Below, piece after piece: positions 1 to 9,982 of a stretch of 13,414 nucleotides of DNA (the first letter of the stretch is position 1; every line of letters begins with the position of its first letter). The stretch is from Byssochlamys sp. IMV 00236 (Eukaryota > Ascomycota > Eurotiomycetes > Eurotiales > Thermoascaceae). The stretch is taken from positions 1 through 13,414 of the forward strand of contig MSJH02000691.1 in NCBI GenBank assembly GCA_001931875.2. Direction: 5' to 3'. The position numbers and the translations under genes were made by a program. The notes beneath the pieces were generated by a model. The model was not told the origin of the DNA. It did not search any database and saw only the letters and a list, made by a program, of their open reading frames with translations.

Positions 1-2013
1 TTGAGAGAAGAACTAATAAATGAGGGTACGACCTGAATATAAATGAGAGGTGACGACTGTAAATGTCTGGCGTCGTCTATTAGCTGAGAATGAATAAATA
101 GAGAATTAAGAGATGTGTGATCTATGTAAACACGACACACTGGCTTTAGTCTTGTCATAATCTTGATGGTAGAACATGCATACTGCACGCTCTCTACTGA
201 TAGTAGTCATTGTTGATAAGGATACCAAAATAGCCTAGAAAAAAATGGACAAGTTAGAGGACACGATAGCCTGAGATTTAAAAAATATTGACCTTTGGAA
301 TAAAAAAAAACCGCCCTTTGGCGTTGGAACGACTGTATTTTCGAATAGAATAACAAGAACAAAAAATATACTATACTAGCAGTTTTAAGGCGTGCTCTTC
401 TTTTCTTTTTTTACTACAAGAGTCATCCCAGTTGATTATATTTTTATAACTACTGGATGAATTTGGTCTGTATTTTTTATACAAAAGTAATAGAGCTCTT
501 CATGCTTTCTTGGTAACTTTTCCCCTAAGATCATATGGTTGTCGGTTCTTGAATCTTTTGTACAAAGTAAAACCCACATACTATTTAGCTCTTTTCTTTC
601 TAATAAAGACTCCACTATGAGACTGAATAAAGGGCATCATACTATATAAAAGCTGCTCTTAATTATGATATCTTATGGTCTTACCATCATGTTTTGATAA
701 AACTGATTCTGAGGTGCCTTCCTAATACCCTGACCGATCGACATAGAATGACCAAGTGGATGCTGCTCTACCTTACTTACTTCGGACCCTTGCTGAAAGT
801 TCAAAACATAATTGATATATAAAATTTACTCAATGAACAATTGGATATTGTCTGGTTATAAAGAGCATGGTATGTTGTTGTCGTTTTCAGCATTCAGTTG
901 ATAGGACGAGATGTTGCTGGAGGTTTGAGAACAAGCAGCAAAGTCTCTGTACAATGCCCTTCCAAAAGTAATTGCCGCTTTTTTTTAAAAAAAATAATGA
1001 AAAGACTGTACTTTTCCCTTTATACATGAAAGAGCAGCTATGCAACTATGAGTCAAAACATTTTATATATTGGACATTCGTTCTATTGAAATAATACACA
1101 CATGAACAACTAATACGATAAGTAATGGCACTATCCCTGCAAAAAAAGAGCTCTCTTTGTTGGAGTATGAAGGACAAGGAACGCGAGAACAAGGCTGTAT
1201 GAAGTTTCAAAGTAAATCTTTGAAAATGATGTCATTGTCGAAGAATGAACAGTTGGCTTTTTGGATGTTTATGAACAAGCACAGAAGCATTTTTGTAAGA
1301 CCATGGAAGTAATATCAGCTAAAGATGTGAATGAGTTGTAATGCTGCTTCCATGGGCTGGTAGAGCAAAAGGGTACTTTATACAAAGACTTTTTATAGTT
1401 CAAGGTCAGCTTTTTTGTTAAAGATTTATGTTGTATACGACCTTATCCTTGAGCTTGGGACTTCTTGAAGCTTTTCCCTGTCTTTTTCTTTCTTTCTTAC
1501 ATTTATTTTAGACCTCTACTTCTTTTTAATAGGTTATTTCTATCAACAAAGTACAAGTCGTTCTTGCCGGCTCTAATTTCTGAATTTGAGGCACATTGTT
1601 TAACCCGGCTATGATTTGCTTTATATCGTCTGAATTTGAACAGAATGCACTGTATTTTGTGTAACCACTTCTTTCCCTAATTAATCAACACTGACATCGA
1701 CCCTTCGTCATAGAGCCTTGTTGTATGCATAAAGTATAATAAACAGAAAAAGAGAAAGATCAGGGAAGATAGTTAACTGTTCATAAGGTTCATTTATGAA
1801 ATAGAATAAAAGAGAGGAAGAGAGAGTATCTTTTAAAGATGTGTGTGATTCATCATGTCACTTACAAGACAGAATCATGTCGTCAATGATGATTTATGCG
1901 CATAAATTTACAAATATGAAATTAAGCCAATTCCTATAGTGATTTAATACCCATGAAAGTATTAAAATGACATGACATTGTCAATCTTCTTTTTTGTTTT
2001 CTTTCACAACCAA
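1..2013. other. Upstream region with no supportable gene
   Basis: About 2 kb of AT-rich sequence with stops in every frame. I find no tRNA, rRNA or complete gene. Two short stretches look protein-like (862-1027 and 1219-1341, both +) but are too short and too broken to call genes. The last 30 bases before the next gene are pyrimidine-rich, as is common just upstream of fungal start codons. A T8A8 block lies at 979-994. Confidence 0.6.
862..1027 (+). pseudogene. Possible relic coding segment, unidentified
   Basis: An open stretch on the + strand without an ATG start. After an acceptor-like TTTTCAG at 884-890 it reads IQLIGRDVAGGLRTSSKV and then a short Cys/Ser-containing part (QCPSKSNC), before running into T8A8 and a TGA. 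The part at 890-980 is richer in G+C than its surroundings and looks more protein-like than random AT-rich sequence. I do not recognise a family. It could be a surviving exon of a dead or unannotated gene, or chance. Confidence 0.15.
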
Positions 2014-4726
2014 ATGGACAGGAATACTGATATTAATTCTTCAAACCAACCGTAAATACATGATTTATACTTAATACATCCATCTTACATTCGTTCTGTT
2101 TAGCACCGAACAGCGATCTTCTTCTATTGATCGTAGCGCATACAACTCTGCTGAAGCACAACGTGCTCAAACAACTTTACATCCTGGAGGAACTTTGCAG
2201 AGCTCTGATATAGGATTAGGTACTGAAACAATGGTACCCAGAAAACAACAAGATATTCCCAAAAATGTCAATGGATTTGACCTCTTCCATCTCAATCTTG
2301 AACATCAGCCTACCTTTAACGACCCTGATAAACGCCACACGTTTGGTCAAACCCAAGAAACACCTGATGTTCGAGCCAGAAAGACATCTGAACCTTCAGT
2401 AGCTACTCAGATTTCACCACCCCCACGCTATGCTGCTAACCAGCAAAGACGATCTGTTCCCTATGACGAAACAATTTCGTTCTTTGGTGATTCCAATGCA
2501 ACAGACAACAAACACTATCCCTCTCGATCTTTGCTCGATCAAGAAGGCCTCCATCGAGGATCCATTGGTACTTTGCCTCATGCTGGTGACAGCCGTGAAC
2601 ACAGACGGTCCTCTGCTCTTTCTGGTTCAGGCGAACAACAGAGGGACAGTCTTTCTACTCCTATGCACCGAACTTCCTCTGCCTTGTCTGGTGCCGGTGA
2701 CTTTCTTCCTCGAGAAGAATCATCCACGACACCTGCTATGAATGATGTTCCTATTGGCGATAGAGCCCTTCATCCAGAAGACAAAGTCTCTGCTGCACCT
2801 GTTGTCACTGGAAATCTTCCTTCGACCCACGAACCTGCTGGTCTCCTTCCTCAAAGCGACCAAGCCGCCGCTCCTCAATCTCCCACAGTTAACCAGGGGG
2901 CTTCAACACACCAACCTTTGGAAGGTGAAGGCAGAGATCGAGAAAAGAGCTATTCAGAAATGGCATCTGAAGCAGCCGCTAATGTCACTGCGACGGCCAA
3001 GGGAGCTATAGCCACCGTGGCCACAGGCGCCACAGCTGCCGCTGCTGCACTCTTTGGCGCAAGCAAAGAAGATGAAGAAAGAGCAAAACGTGAATCGAAT
3101 GTAGAACCTGCCATTCATGGTCAAGAGGCTGATTATGATTCAAAGGACAAGGTTCGTAGGGAAAGCGCTCCTGATGATCAGCATCCTTTTTGTAAGAGCG
3201 TCCATGAGCCTGTGATTCATGGCCAAACAGCCTGTTATCACTGTGTGAAGACTGATGATGAAAGTGCCCAAGCCAAACCTTCCGCGGCTGAAATTACGGG
3301 TACAGCTGCAGCTCTTGGTGCTGCTGGCACGGTCGGCACGGCTGGAGCTGTGCTTGTTACTCCCGACCCTGTTGGTACAAGTACTGTAATAGAAGACGAT
3401 GACAGTGATATTGATCATATCTTGAAACGACCCACAAACACTGACGTCCAAACCACTGGCATCCAAACCACTGATCAGCCTACCGAATGGGCAGGCCAGC
3501 CTTATCCTGCTACTGATGGCGTCTTGGCTGCTGACAAGCACAACTTTGGGCTGAACAGACCTCTTCCTCCTGAAAGCAATAATGAAAGCATGAGCAGTAC
3601 ACGTGCTATTAATGGTGATCCTATCTCTGAAGAAGACGAAATTAAGCAACGTGCTTCTACTGCTCCCACGGACAAAACCATTGAATCTCCCTCTGAGCAT
3701 CAACAAAACCGAAGAAGCAGCCTCACGGCAGGTCTTAAGAGTAAGGCTGTAGCCGGTGGTGCAGCCTTTGCCTCCGCTTTCCGTCGCCTTAGTCATGGCC
3801 CTTCTTCTCCTACCGAGACGGACCGTCGTGTATCAGATGCAGAGGCTTTTAAGCAACAACAACAGCAACAACAACATCATCATGTACATGGTGCAGACAA
3901 GGCTATTGATACAGAAAAGCAAGTAAATAACTATGCCATCCCAGAGGATGTGATGAAGGCTCGAGAGAATAACAGACAGCTGGAAGAGGACTATGGCAAG
4001 AACTATCCCAAAAAAGAGTTTACAAGACAATCAGGGCCTACTAGCCAATCACCACAGGTTGTTCCAACAGATATAAACACACCTTACGACACACATGCTG
4101 TAGGTGAAAGTGGCTTTGCCCATGGTTCGGATAGAGCAGCTGGTCCAACTAGTACTGTTGTTGCTGATATTCCTGTCGACACTGCTGGTGCCACTGCTGT
4201 AGGCGCCTCTGCTGGCGCTACAGCTGCTGCTAATGCTGATGCAAACAAGGCTCTGGAAAATATCACTCCTAGTCGACCTCGTGAAGAAATTACTACTACT
4301 ACCTCTTCTGCTCCCGAATCCAGAACTCAACCTGCTACTATTTCTCCAACCAACTCAACCAACACATGGACCACTGCCCCTATGGTAGCTGACCAACCAC
4401 GACATGCATTTGGCGGAAGCTATGCCTTTGGTAATCGTGACATAGTAGCACCAGGTGAGTATAGTAATAATAATATATGATAAATATTAACTTCATTATG
4501 AAACAGTTCAGCAAGAGATTGCCAAGGCCCCAGGCATTGAATCTATGAAGGTAGCTGGTGTACCTGGTCAAACTGAAGGTCAAGATAACTTTGTTAAAGA
4601 AGAGAATAATGAGCAAAGAAGGACATCAAGAAAAGGATCAATTCAGGTATGAAATGTTGTCAACCTTTCTTTGACTTTTCTAACTGTTTATTATAGAAAG
4701 TAATTGGTAAAATATTTCATAAGTAA
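2014..4726 (+). CDS. Unknown, largely disordered Ala/Ser/Thr-rich protein with many RRxS sites (852 aa, 4 exons)
   Basis: Exons 2014-2051, 2104-4454, 4507-4646 and 4697-4726 join in frame to 852 residues. The ATG at 2014 follows a pyrimidine-rich leader (CAAATGG context). Intron 1 (GTAAAT...TTTAG) keeps phase, and its 12-codon first exon explains why the long second exon is open with no ATG until residue 56. The last intron has a CTAAC branch site. No catalytic domain is visible. Ala-rich segments lie near residues 296-335, 409-433, 557-576 and 698-734. A seven-Gln run then His run starts at 597. The motif EPxIHGQxAxY occurs at 347 and 381, spaced 34 residues. Arg-directed Ser sites occur at S108, S130, S182, S367, S551, S576, S590, S837 and S841. 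The end is a short basic, amphipathic tail (KVIGKIFHK). Plausibly a kinase-regulated, peripherally membrane-associated or scaffold protein; that role is inference. The gene is convergent with the WD40 gene. Confidence 0.85.
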
Positions 4727-4731
4727 ATAAA
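4726..4731 (+). terminator. Poly(A) signal overlapping the stop codon of the disordered-protein gene
   Basis: AATAAA begins on the last base of the TAA stop at 4724-4726. No other close hexamer is needed to end this transcript, although AATAAA-like sequence also occurs further on in the A-rich spacer (about 4770-4795). Confidence 0.4.
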
Positions 4732-4815
4732 GTACTTTATAATTTAATTGTATAATCACTCGTAAAAAAATAAAAAAAAAATAAATCATTATTGCATATA
4801 TTGGTTCTGGACTTT

Positions 4816-4821
4816 TTTATT
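4816..4821 (-). terminator. Candidate poly(A) signal of the WD40 gene
   Basis: TTTATT on the + strand is AATAAA on the - strand, 71 bases past the stop codon of the convergent WD40 gene. A T-rich tract (4842-4855, A-rich in the - transcript) lies between the stop and the hexamer. The spacer between the two convergent genes is only 165 bases, so the two 3' ends probably overlap or abut. Confidence 0.35.
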
Positions 4822-4891
4822 TGAAAACGAATGACTCAGGCTTTTTTTTTTTTCTTCTGATTAAACAACCGTTACACATTTACTGAAGCAT

Positions 4892-7702
4892 CTATGGCTG
4901 CCAAACGTGGACTATGCCATCTGCTCCAGCAACACCAGCAGCGATTGTCATACATGCTTCATTGACAAATAAGCTCGTTACACAGTTACTCGTTGAATAC
5001 GATTTCACTAATTTGGTTTCTCCTTCAACATTCCAGACTTTGACAAGCTGGTCGCCTCCACCTGTGATAACTATACGACTATCTGCCATCCAATGCAATC
5101 CTCCAATTCCTATACTTGAATCAGGTGCAATCAATGTTTGATTCATCATTGATTCTATAAAGTCGTCAGTATTCTGTATTTAAGATCTTACTTGGTAACT
5201 TACGGTCATGCAAGAGCTTATGTAAGAATCGCGTATGAAATCTCACGTCAAAGATGACGACCTCTCCTTTTTCTTTTTCTGCATTACCCGAGGCAACATA
5301 CATTTCACAGGGACTAATAAGAGGGGAAAGTAAGCACACTTACAATGTTATATGCTTCATTTACCTAATCGAAACCACATTGACATCGTGATGTCCTGTA
5401 TAAAATTTCTCTACAGGCTTGTCCAACCTCACATCGTGTAAATGTAGATGTTTATCTCCACTCAGGTTATCGTAACGGTTATAGTTGCCCGAAGCAATGA
5501 ATCGTCCTACCAATCGGAGTAAATCCACACGTTTTCTTTTTATTTGGATTTTTTTTACCTGAAGATGATACGTTCATGGCAGCTACGCCCCCATTCATCG
5601 AGTCATAATGTCTTACAGGTTGGCACGTCTCCGTATCAAATGTCTGAATCTATTGTACGTGTTTTTATAGTTTGTTCATTGCCTTTTTAGGTAACTTACA
5701 TAGCCTGTGTGCTCTATTTCTCTATTGTAAATACCAAGAAAAAGAAGATTATGAGTCGCATGATGCCCAAATTCCAAGCATTCTACAGCAGGGTTTCGGT
5801 AAAACGGTTCATCAAGTTCACAGATAGAGCCTTGGCCCGTTTTACCAGATGATCCAATTCTCCAGATCGTAGCGGTGCCATCATTGGAACAAGAGGCCAG
5901 CATATTGCCTGCTGTCCAGTAGTTGACTGCTAATTGATTCACTGGCTTACAATGGTATTCTTTTTTTATCCAAATATTTCAGTAAGATAAACGGACAGAC
6001 AAATGATTAACTTACGCAGGGTAGACACGAGCCGACCGGAGCTCTGCCTCCATACTTTGGTTGTCCCATCATGAGACCCAGAAAAGAAGAGACCTCCTTC
6101 GTTAGAGGCTTTCACATCAGCTACTGTTCTCCAAATGGTCTGTTGTTGCTGTGTTTGACTGGTATCTATTGTTTGGTGTCCAAGAAGCGTATGGGTTGTC
6201 TTTGACAATGAATTCCACAATCTAAGATTGCCTGGCATATTATATTGCACATTTTCATCACAAAGTGATCCTACGGCTACACGAACACTTTATGCAAAAC
6301 GATTAAAACAACACATATTGATGATTGAGTATCGTTACCCAGCAAAATCATCCTTAAATACAGCCACAGAAATGGCATCCCCACTTCCTCCAGAAATGAC
6401 ACTCTCTTTTGACATATCTTCCCAACACAATTGCTTTGCCACGTGTCTTACCAAATATCCTGATCTTTTTCGTTGTTGAATTAACGAATATCGACTCTTG
6501 TATGGCGAAGCTCCTAACAGAACACATCAGAATGAGACTTTTTTGCACAAGCTCAAGACTTACGTTTAAACCGCCTAATCATCACAGGCCTTGTGTAGAC
6601 GAAAGGTATATTGCTCGTATAATCGATCCAAAACCACTTACAATCCAGCCCAGTCCTTCCCGGCAGCATGCTTGACACAAACAGCCAAAAGTCAACCTGA
6701 CTTTTAGATCCACGCATCATACGTTTGTTTACATAATATTCCAACACCTCAATCTCTTTTTTCGAAAATGGTATATGCAGCACGTCACCTGGATCCAGTT
6801 GCGCCCAATCCTCCCAAGTTGAATTGAACCATACCTTGTTGGGGACATATAGTTTTTGCATGTCGGTGCTGCTCCCTCGACTGGTCGCCTCATTGCTATG
6901 CGATTCCAGTGAACGCGTTGCACGACGTGATGCTGTACGTAATACAGAGCTGGATTGACTTGAGAGAATAGATGTTTCGGAAAGGGCAAAGAGATACATG
7001 TCTAACATATTAAGATACTCTTCTGTATCTAAATCGCCTGGTATAATATTTTGTTTATCTGATGTAATTGATGGCTGGGATTGTACATTGATGCGCTATA
7101 TAAATAACAAACGTTAATTACACTGGCTTTTCTTTTCTTTTTCTTTTTTTAATCTTTACAATGGTATTTGTTGGTATATTTGAAACTACATTGGGTATGC
7201 TGGACGTATTATATAAATCAGATGAAGATGATGGCAGCGTCAGTGGAGTGTCTAGTTGCATTGGAGCAACCAAACTATCAGTAGCTAGAGCACACTCGTC
7301 TAGCTCCATAGGTTTAACATACATGCTGCCCTCTGTGTCCACAACGTCTTCTTTAGTATTTACAGTATCTACGTCAGGCTCGTCGTCTAATGAAAAAGCT
7401 TTTGACATCTCATCCAGGGCTGCAAGAAATTCTTTTCTCTGCTGCTCAAACATTTCCTCAAAATCAATATTGTCCAAGTTTTGCATTGTATTCTTTGACA
7501 TGTGTTCTTCATCGGAATCATCAACCACGATGTATTCTGTGTCATTTTGCTTAATGTCTGGCTGTTCTTGTTGCTGTTCTTCCTGAGGTTGCTTTGAAAG
7601 GTTGTTGCCATTGTCTTCTTCATCGCTGCTGATCACTATCAGATCTACAGATGGCTGTTTTTTTACATAGCTTATGAAACTATTTGTGCTGCCATCCTTC
7701 AT
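4892..7702 (-). CDS. SIM - Myb/SANT-like - WD40 protein, candidate DDB1-CUL4 associated factor (795 aa, 9 exons)
   Basis: Exons on the - strand: 7702-7160, 7095-6564, 6513-6339, 6287-6016, 5959-5700, 5649-5559, 5506-5365, 5313-5204, 5154-4892. All eight introns (49-64 nt) are GT-AG and every phase closes, giving 795 residues and a TAG stop. The ATG at 7702 is the first in frame. Residues 1-290 are mostly disordered and acidic, with two SUMO-interaction-like motifs (LIVISSDEED 21-30, YIVVDDSDEE 57-66). Residues about 291-340 resemble a Myb/SANT repeat (FSKKEIEVL, W318, LPGRT, C333, W335). From about 390 to the end there are roughly eight WD40-like blades, for example GSHDGTTKVW, CSNDGTATIW and GGGDQLVKVW, ending in GIVHVWQP. 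VVIFDVR (690-696) and HLHLHDVR (644-651) fit or approach the DWD box of DDB1-binding WD40 proteins. A nuclear SUMO-linked substrate receptor is therefore plausible; Raf1/DIM-9-like heterochromatin factors are one possible relation, unproven here. Confidence 0.88.
7096..7159 (-). other. Intron 1 of the WD40 gene, readable if retained
   Basis: GTAAAG donor, TTAAC branch-like site and TATATAG acceptor, phase 0. At 64 nt it is the longest of the eight introns. If kept in the mRNA it adds 13 codons (VKIKKRKRKEKPV) and then TAA at 7118-7120. That would give a 194-residue protein holding both SUMO-interaction-like motifs and ending in a strong basic nuclear-localisation-like tail. Confidence 0.7.
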
Positions 7703-7738
7703 TCTTTTTCGTGTATTTGTTAAAAGTTGTATAGAACA

Positions 7739-7771
7739 GAGCAAAAAGAATTTTTTTTTTTCTTTTTGCTC
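7739..7771. repeat. 12-bp perfect inverted repeat with a 9-T spacer, upstream of the WD40 gene
   Basis: GAGCAAAAAGAA at 7739-7750 and its exact complement TTCTTTTTGCTC at 7760-7771 flank nine T. It begins 37 bases upstream of the ATG at 7702, so it lies in the 5' leader or core promoter of the WD40 gene. In that transcript it would form a 12-bp stem with an oligo(A) loop. Stem bases are mostly A:T, so stability is moderate. Confidence 0.6.
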
Positions 7772-8589
7772 ACAAGAAGCTGGTAGACGGACTTTAAATT
7801 AGAAGACAAAAGAAAAAGATAAAGACAAAGAAACATTTGACGTATGCAAGGCATTTTTTTTATAGAATGGAATAAGAATGTACATAAAGCATGTAATATA
7901 AAGTAAAGAGAATAATATGCATTGATGTTAGATAAAGAGATAGAGAGAAGAAAAGAATGTCATAAAGTGAATATATATAATGTGTGAGTGTGTGTGTGTG
8001 TGTGTGTGTACGTGTACGTGTGTATATAAAATGTGTGTGTGTGTGCGTAAGTGGAGAAAAAAAAAAGATTCGTTACAAATCAGATGGTGAGTGTTGTGTG
8101 AGAGTGTATCATGCTGAGGTTGTCTAGGTGATGTAAAAGAAAGGAGGGTTTCATAGGTAACCAGAACTGAAGATGCACAGAATTTCTTTTTTGGTCCACC
8201 ATGTAAGTATCATTTGTATACAAATTATATAAACAGCAATAAGAAATGACGTCTTTTGTAGTTGTATCGTTGTCGTCATTTATGCATATAGCGGACAATC
8301 TGAAGATACATGCTTGGTTGACCCACAAAAATAACATATCTTTTCACCCTTTGGCGAAGATGATACTTGATGGTTCTTACAATGATGTTTGTGCATTAAA
8401 TTGTTGTTCTTCTTAATTGATTCAACCATAGCTTAGTTGGCATAAATTATAGAATTTAAAAAAAAAAGAAAAGAAAAAAAGAGAAACAATAGATAAATTA
8501 TATAAAAAAAAGAAAAAAATTTCAAGGCCCATTTTATAAGGAAAACCCCTCAAAGGATGTGTAACGGGCTTCAAGGACCTTTCATCCTG
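7772..8589. other. Gene-poor AT-rich spacer with microsatellite
   Basis: Purine-rich tracts (for example 7800-7960 and 8455-8520) and a TG microsatellite. An 85-codon ATG-started open frame on the - strand (8337-8080) has no recognisable motif and nothing to support translation. I see no RNA gene here. Confidence 0.5.
7981..8046. repeat. TG dinucleotide microsatellite
   Basis: Two TG tracts, 7981-8010 (one GA interruption) and 8032-8045, are separated by GTAC/GTGT and a TATATAAAA patch. An ordinary simple repeat with no evident role. Confidence 0.85.
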
Positions 8590-8615
8590 GGTTCGAGATC
8601 GACGCAAATGGTATA
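8530..8615 (+). other. Weak tRNA-like fragment with a B-box-like motif
   Basis: GGTTCGAGATC at 8590-8600 differs by one base from the polymerase III B box, and CCTCAAAGGATG about 45 bases before it vaguely resembles an A box at the right distance. The expected T-stem, anticodon stem and acceptor stem do not pair, so this is not a working tRNA as read. It may be a decayed tRNA, a tRNA-derived SINE head, or chance. Confidence 0.15.
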
Positions 8616-9982
8616 TTGGGTTACACGTGGAACTTGTCAGAATAAATATCCTATATAATAATTATCCTATTTAATGAGGTTACACTCGGGGATTGGGTAC
8701 AGGTAGATGATCATAAAATGAGGACATACCCTTTTTTTCTCTCTCTCTCTTTTATTTAATGTTACTCTCTTGTTCATCTTCACCTATTCAACTAAGAAAT
8801 ATTGAAAAAAAAATATATATGGAAAGAGAAGCCATTCGTTGCGTGTATTATGGATGGGTTGCTTAGTTTTAATCTTTTTATTGATTTTTTCTTGAGCTTA
8901 GCAATCAGATTCCAACGATAATGCAAAGAGTATCACGCCAAAAGAAACAGTAACAGTGTACAATGATTTGTTATCTACTCGGCGAATAGCGTTTCAAACA
9001 ATCCAAAGGAGAGATTATGACTACTACTTAAATAAAAGGACTGCTAAAGTCACTTTGACATCAAGAGAATCAATTACCGCAGCCTGTGAAGATGTGGGTT
9101 CTAAGAACCTATGCTTCAGCCTCAATTGTATTCCATGTCTGTGATGTATAAATTCTATACTATGGTGTTGATACGTACAACTATAGGCACACAACGCCTT
9201 TTTAGACCCTCTGTTTGATATTCCCCGGTAAGTCAATTCACTGTTATTGAAAGTCAAGAAACCCGAGTGCTTCCTTCATTGTAGCACAGATAGTGGCAGA
9301 CAATATCACAAATGTTCAGAAATTTTCTTTCTTTCTTCCGGCCGTGATATAGATACACAAGAAATAATGATGCCACGTGAATGACCCAAACCATTTATTT
9401 CAAGTAGCTATTAAGAATCAAAGGTGTATATTTTCTTCTTTAGGCTATTCAGCTTATTTTTTATTTAATCAAAACAATGAGTAATTGGATATGAACGTTG
9501 AATCAAATGCTACAGTAACGAAATGACACGGCATTTTACTTCATATAGAGTGTACATGTAAGCAACTAAGCATCAACCTTTATATCTCTTTATGGAAAAG
9601 CATTTGTACCTTATTTTTACTAGAGTAAAATAGAGATATGTTCTTTGTTACTATCTACATGATCTAATAAACTTTAAATATAACCGGTAAACTCACTTTC
9701 TCGACTTTTATGTCCTCAATTGACAATATTTCATTCTACCAATTACTGGCGCCATGTTTGGACCCTGTCATTGTGATCGTTTTGGTTAGATCAAACTTTC
9801 ATCTGGTGCTCTGCTATTTATCGTTTAAAATGCCGCTACAGCCTGTGTCCAGAAGAGACTGTCGGGTATTGAACACTGAAAGTGAGACTAACTTTTGCGC
9901 CTCCTTTTTTTTTTCCACGCGCACGACATACTTGACCGAACTTGGGTCTTGCCGAGCCCGAGTTGATCAATAATATATAGAG
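8616..9982. other. Gene-poor spacer
   Basis: AT-rich sequence with stops in all frames. Short ATG-started frames at 8956-9144 and 9710-9973 (+) and 9257-9024 (-) show no domain, no splice context and no family resemblance. The part at 9735-9965 is clearly richer in G+C than its flanks, and a short inverted repeat lies at 9939-9964. A 6-bp-arm palindrome around one base (GGTTCTAAGAACC) lies near 9097-9109. Confidence 0.5.
9939..9964. repeat. 8-bp inverted repeat (one G-T pair)
   Basis: AACTTGGG at 9939-9946 pairs with CCCGAGTT at 9957-9964 across ten bases, inside the most G+C-rich patch of this spacer. It could be the edge of an old mobile element; no terminal repeats or target duplication are visible to support that. 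Confidence 0.4.

Noticed and set aside
979..994. T8A8 block, with a similar T10A8 at 11906-11923
   Set aside because: Homopolymer palindromes are common in AT-rich DNA. Two copies 11 kb apart with no shared flanks do not make a repeat family.
1219..1341. Protein-like stretch TVGFLDVYEQAQKHF with an upstream in-frame stop
   Set aside because: Only about 30 codons between stops, which AT-rich sequence gives often; no acceptor or family match.
3140..3796. 218-codon open frame on the - strand
   Set aside because: It lies wholly inside the long exon of the + strand disordered-protein gene. Its composition is the antisense image of that exon, with no motif of its own.
6553..7008. A separate 151-residue Myb/SANT gene ending at RRFKRKS
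   Set aside because: The frame continues upstream to an acceptor at 7096, and the GTAAGT at 6563 splices in phase to the WD40 part. It is an exon, not a gene.
7096..7123. Alternative 28-nt intron (GTGTAA...TATATAG) keeping the basic tail in the WD40 protein
   Set aside because: In phase but too short for a spliceosomal intron, with only a few bases between donor and branch site.
7161..7586. 141-codon Ser-rich frame on the + strand
   Set aside because: Antisense shadow of exon 1 of the WD40 gene, whose splice phases and motifs are consistent.
8080..8337. 85-codon frame on the - strand
   Set aside because: No domain, no leader or splice context and no similarity I can name. A chance frame is likely.
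9710..9973. 87-codon frame on the + strand in a G+C-richer patch
   Set aside because: Lacks recognisable motifs and contains a T-run-coded Phe stretch. Kept only as part of the spacer description.
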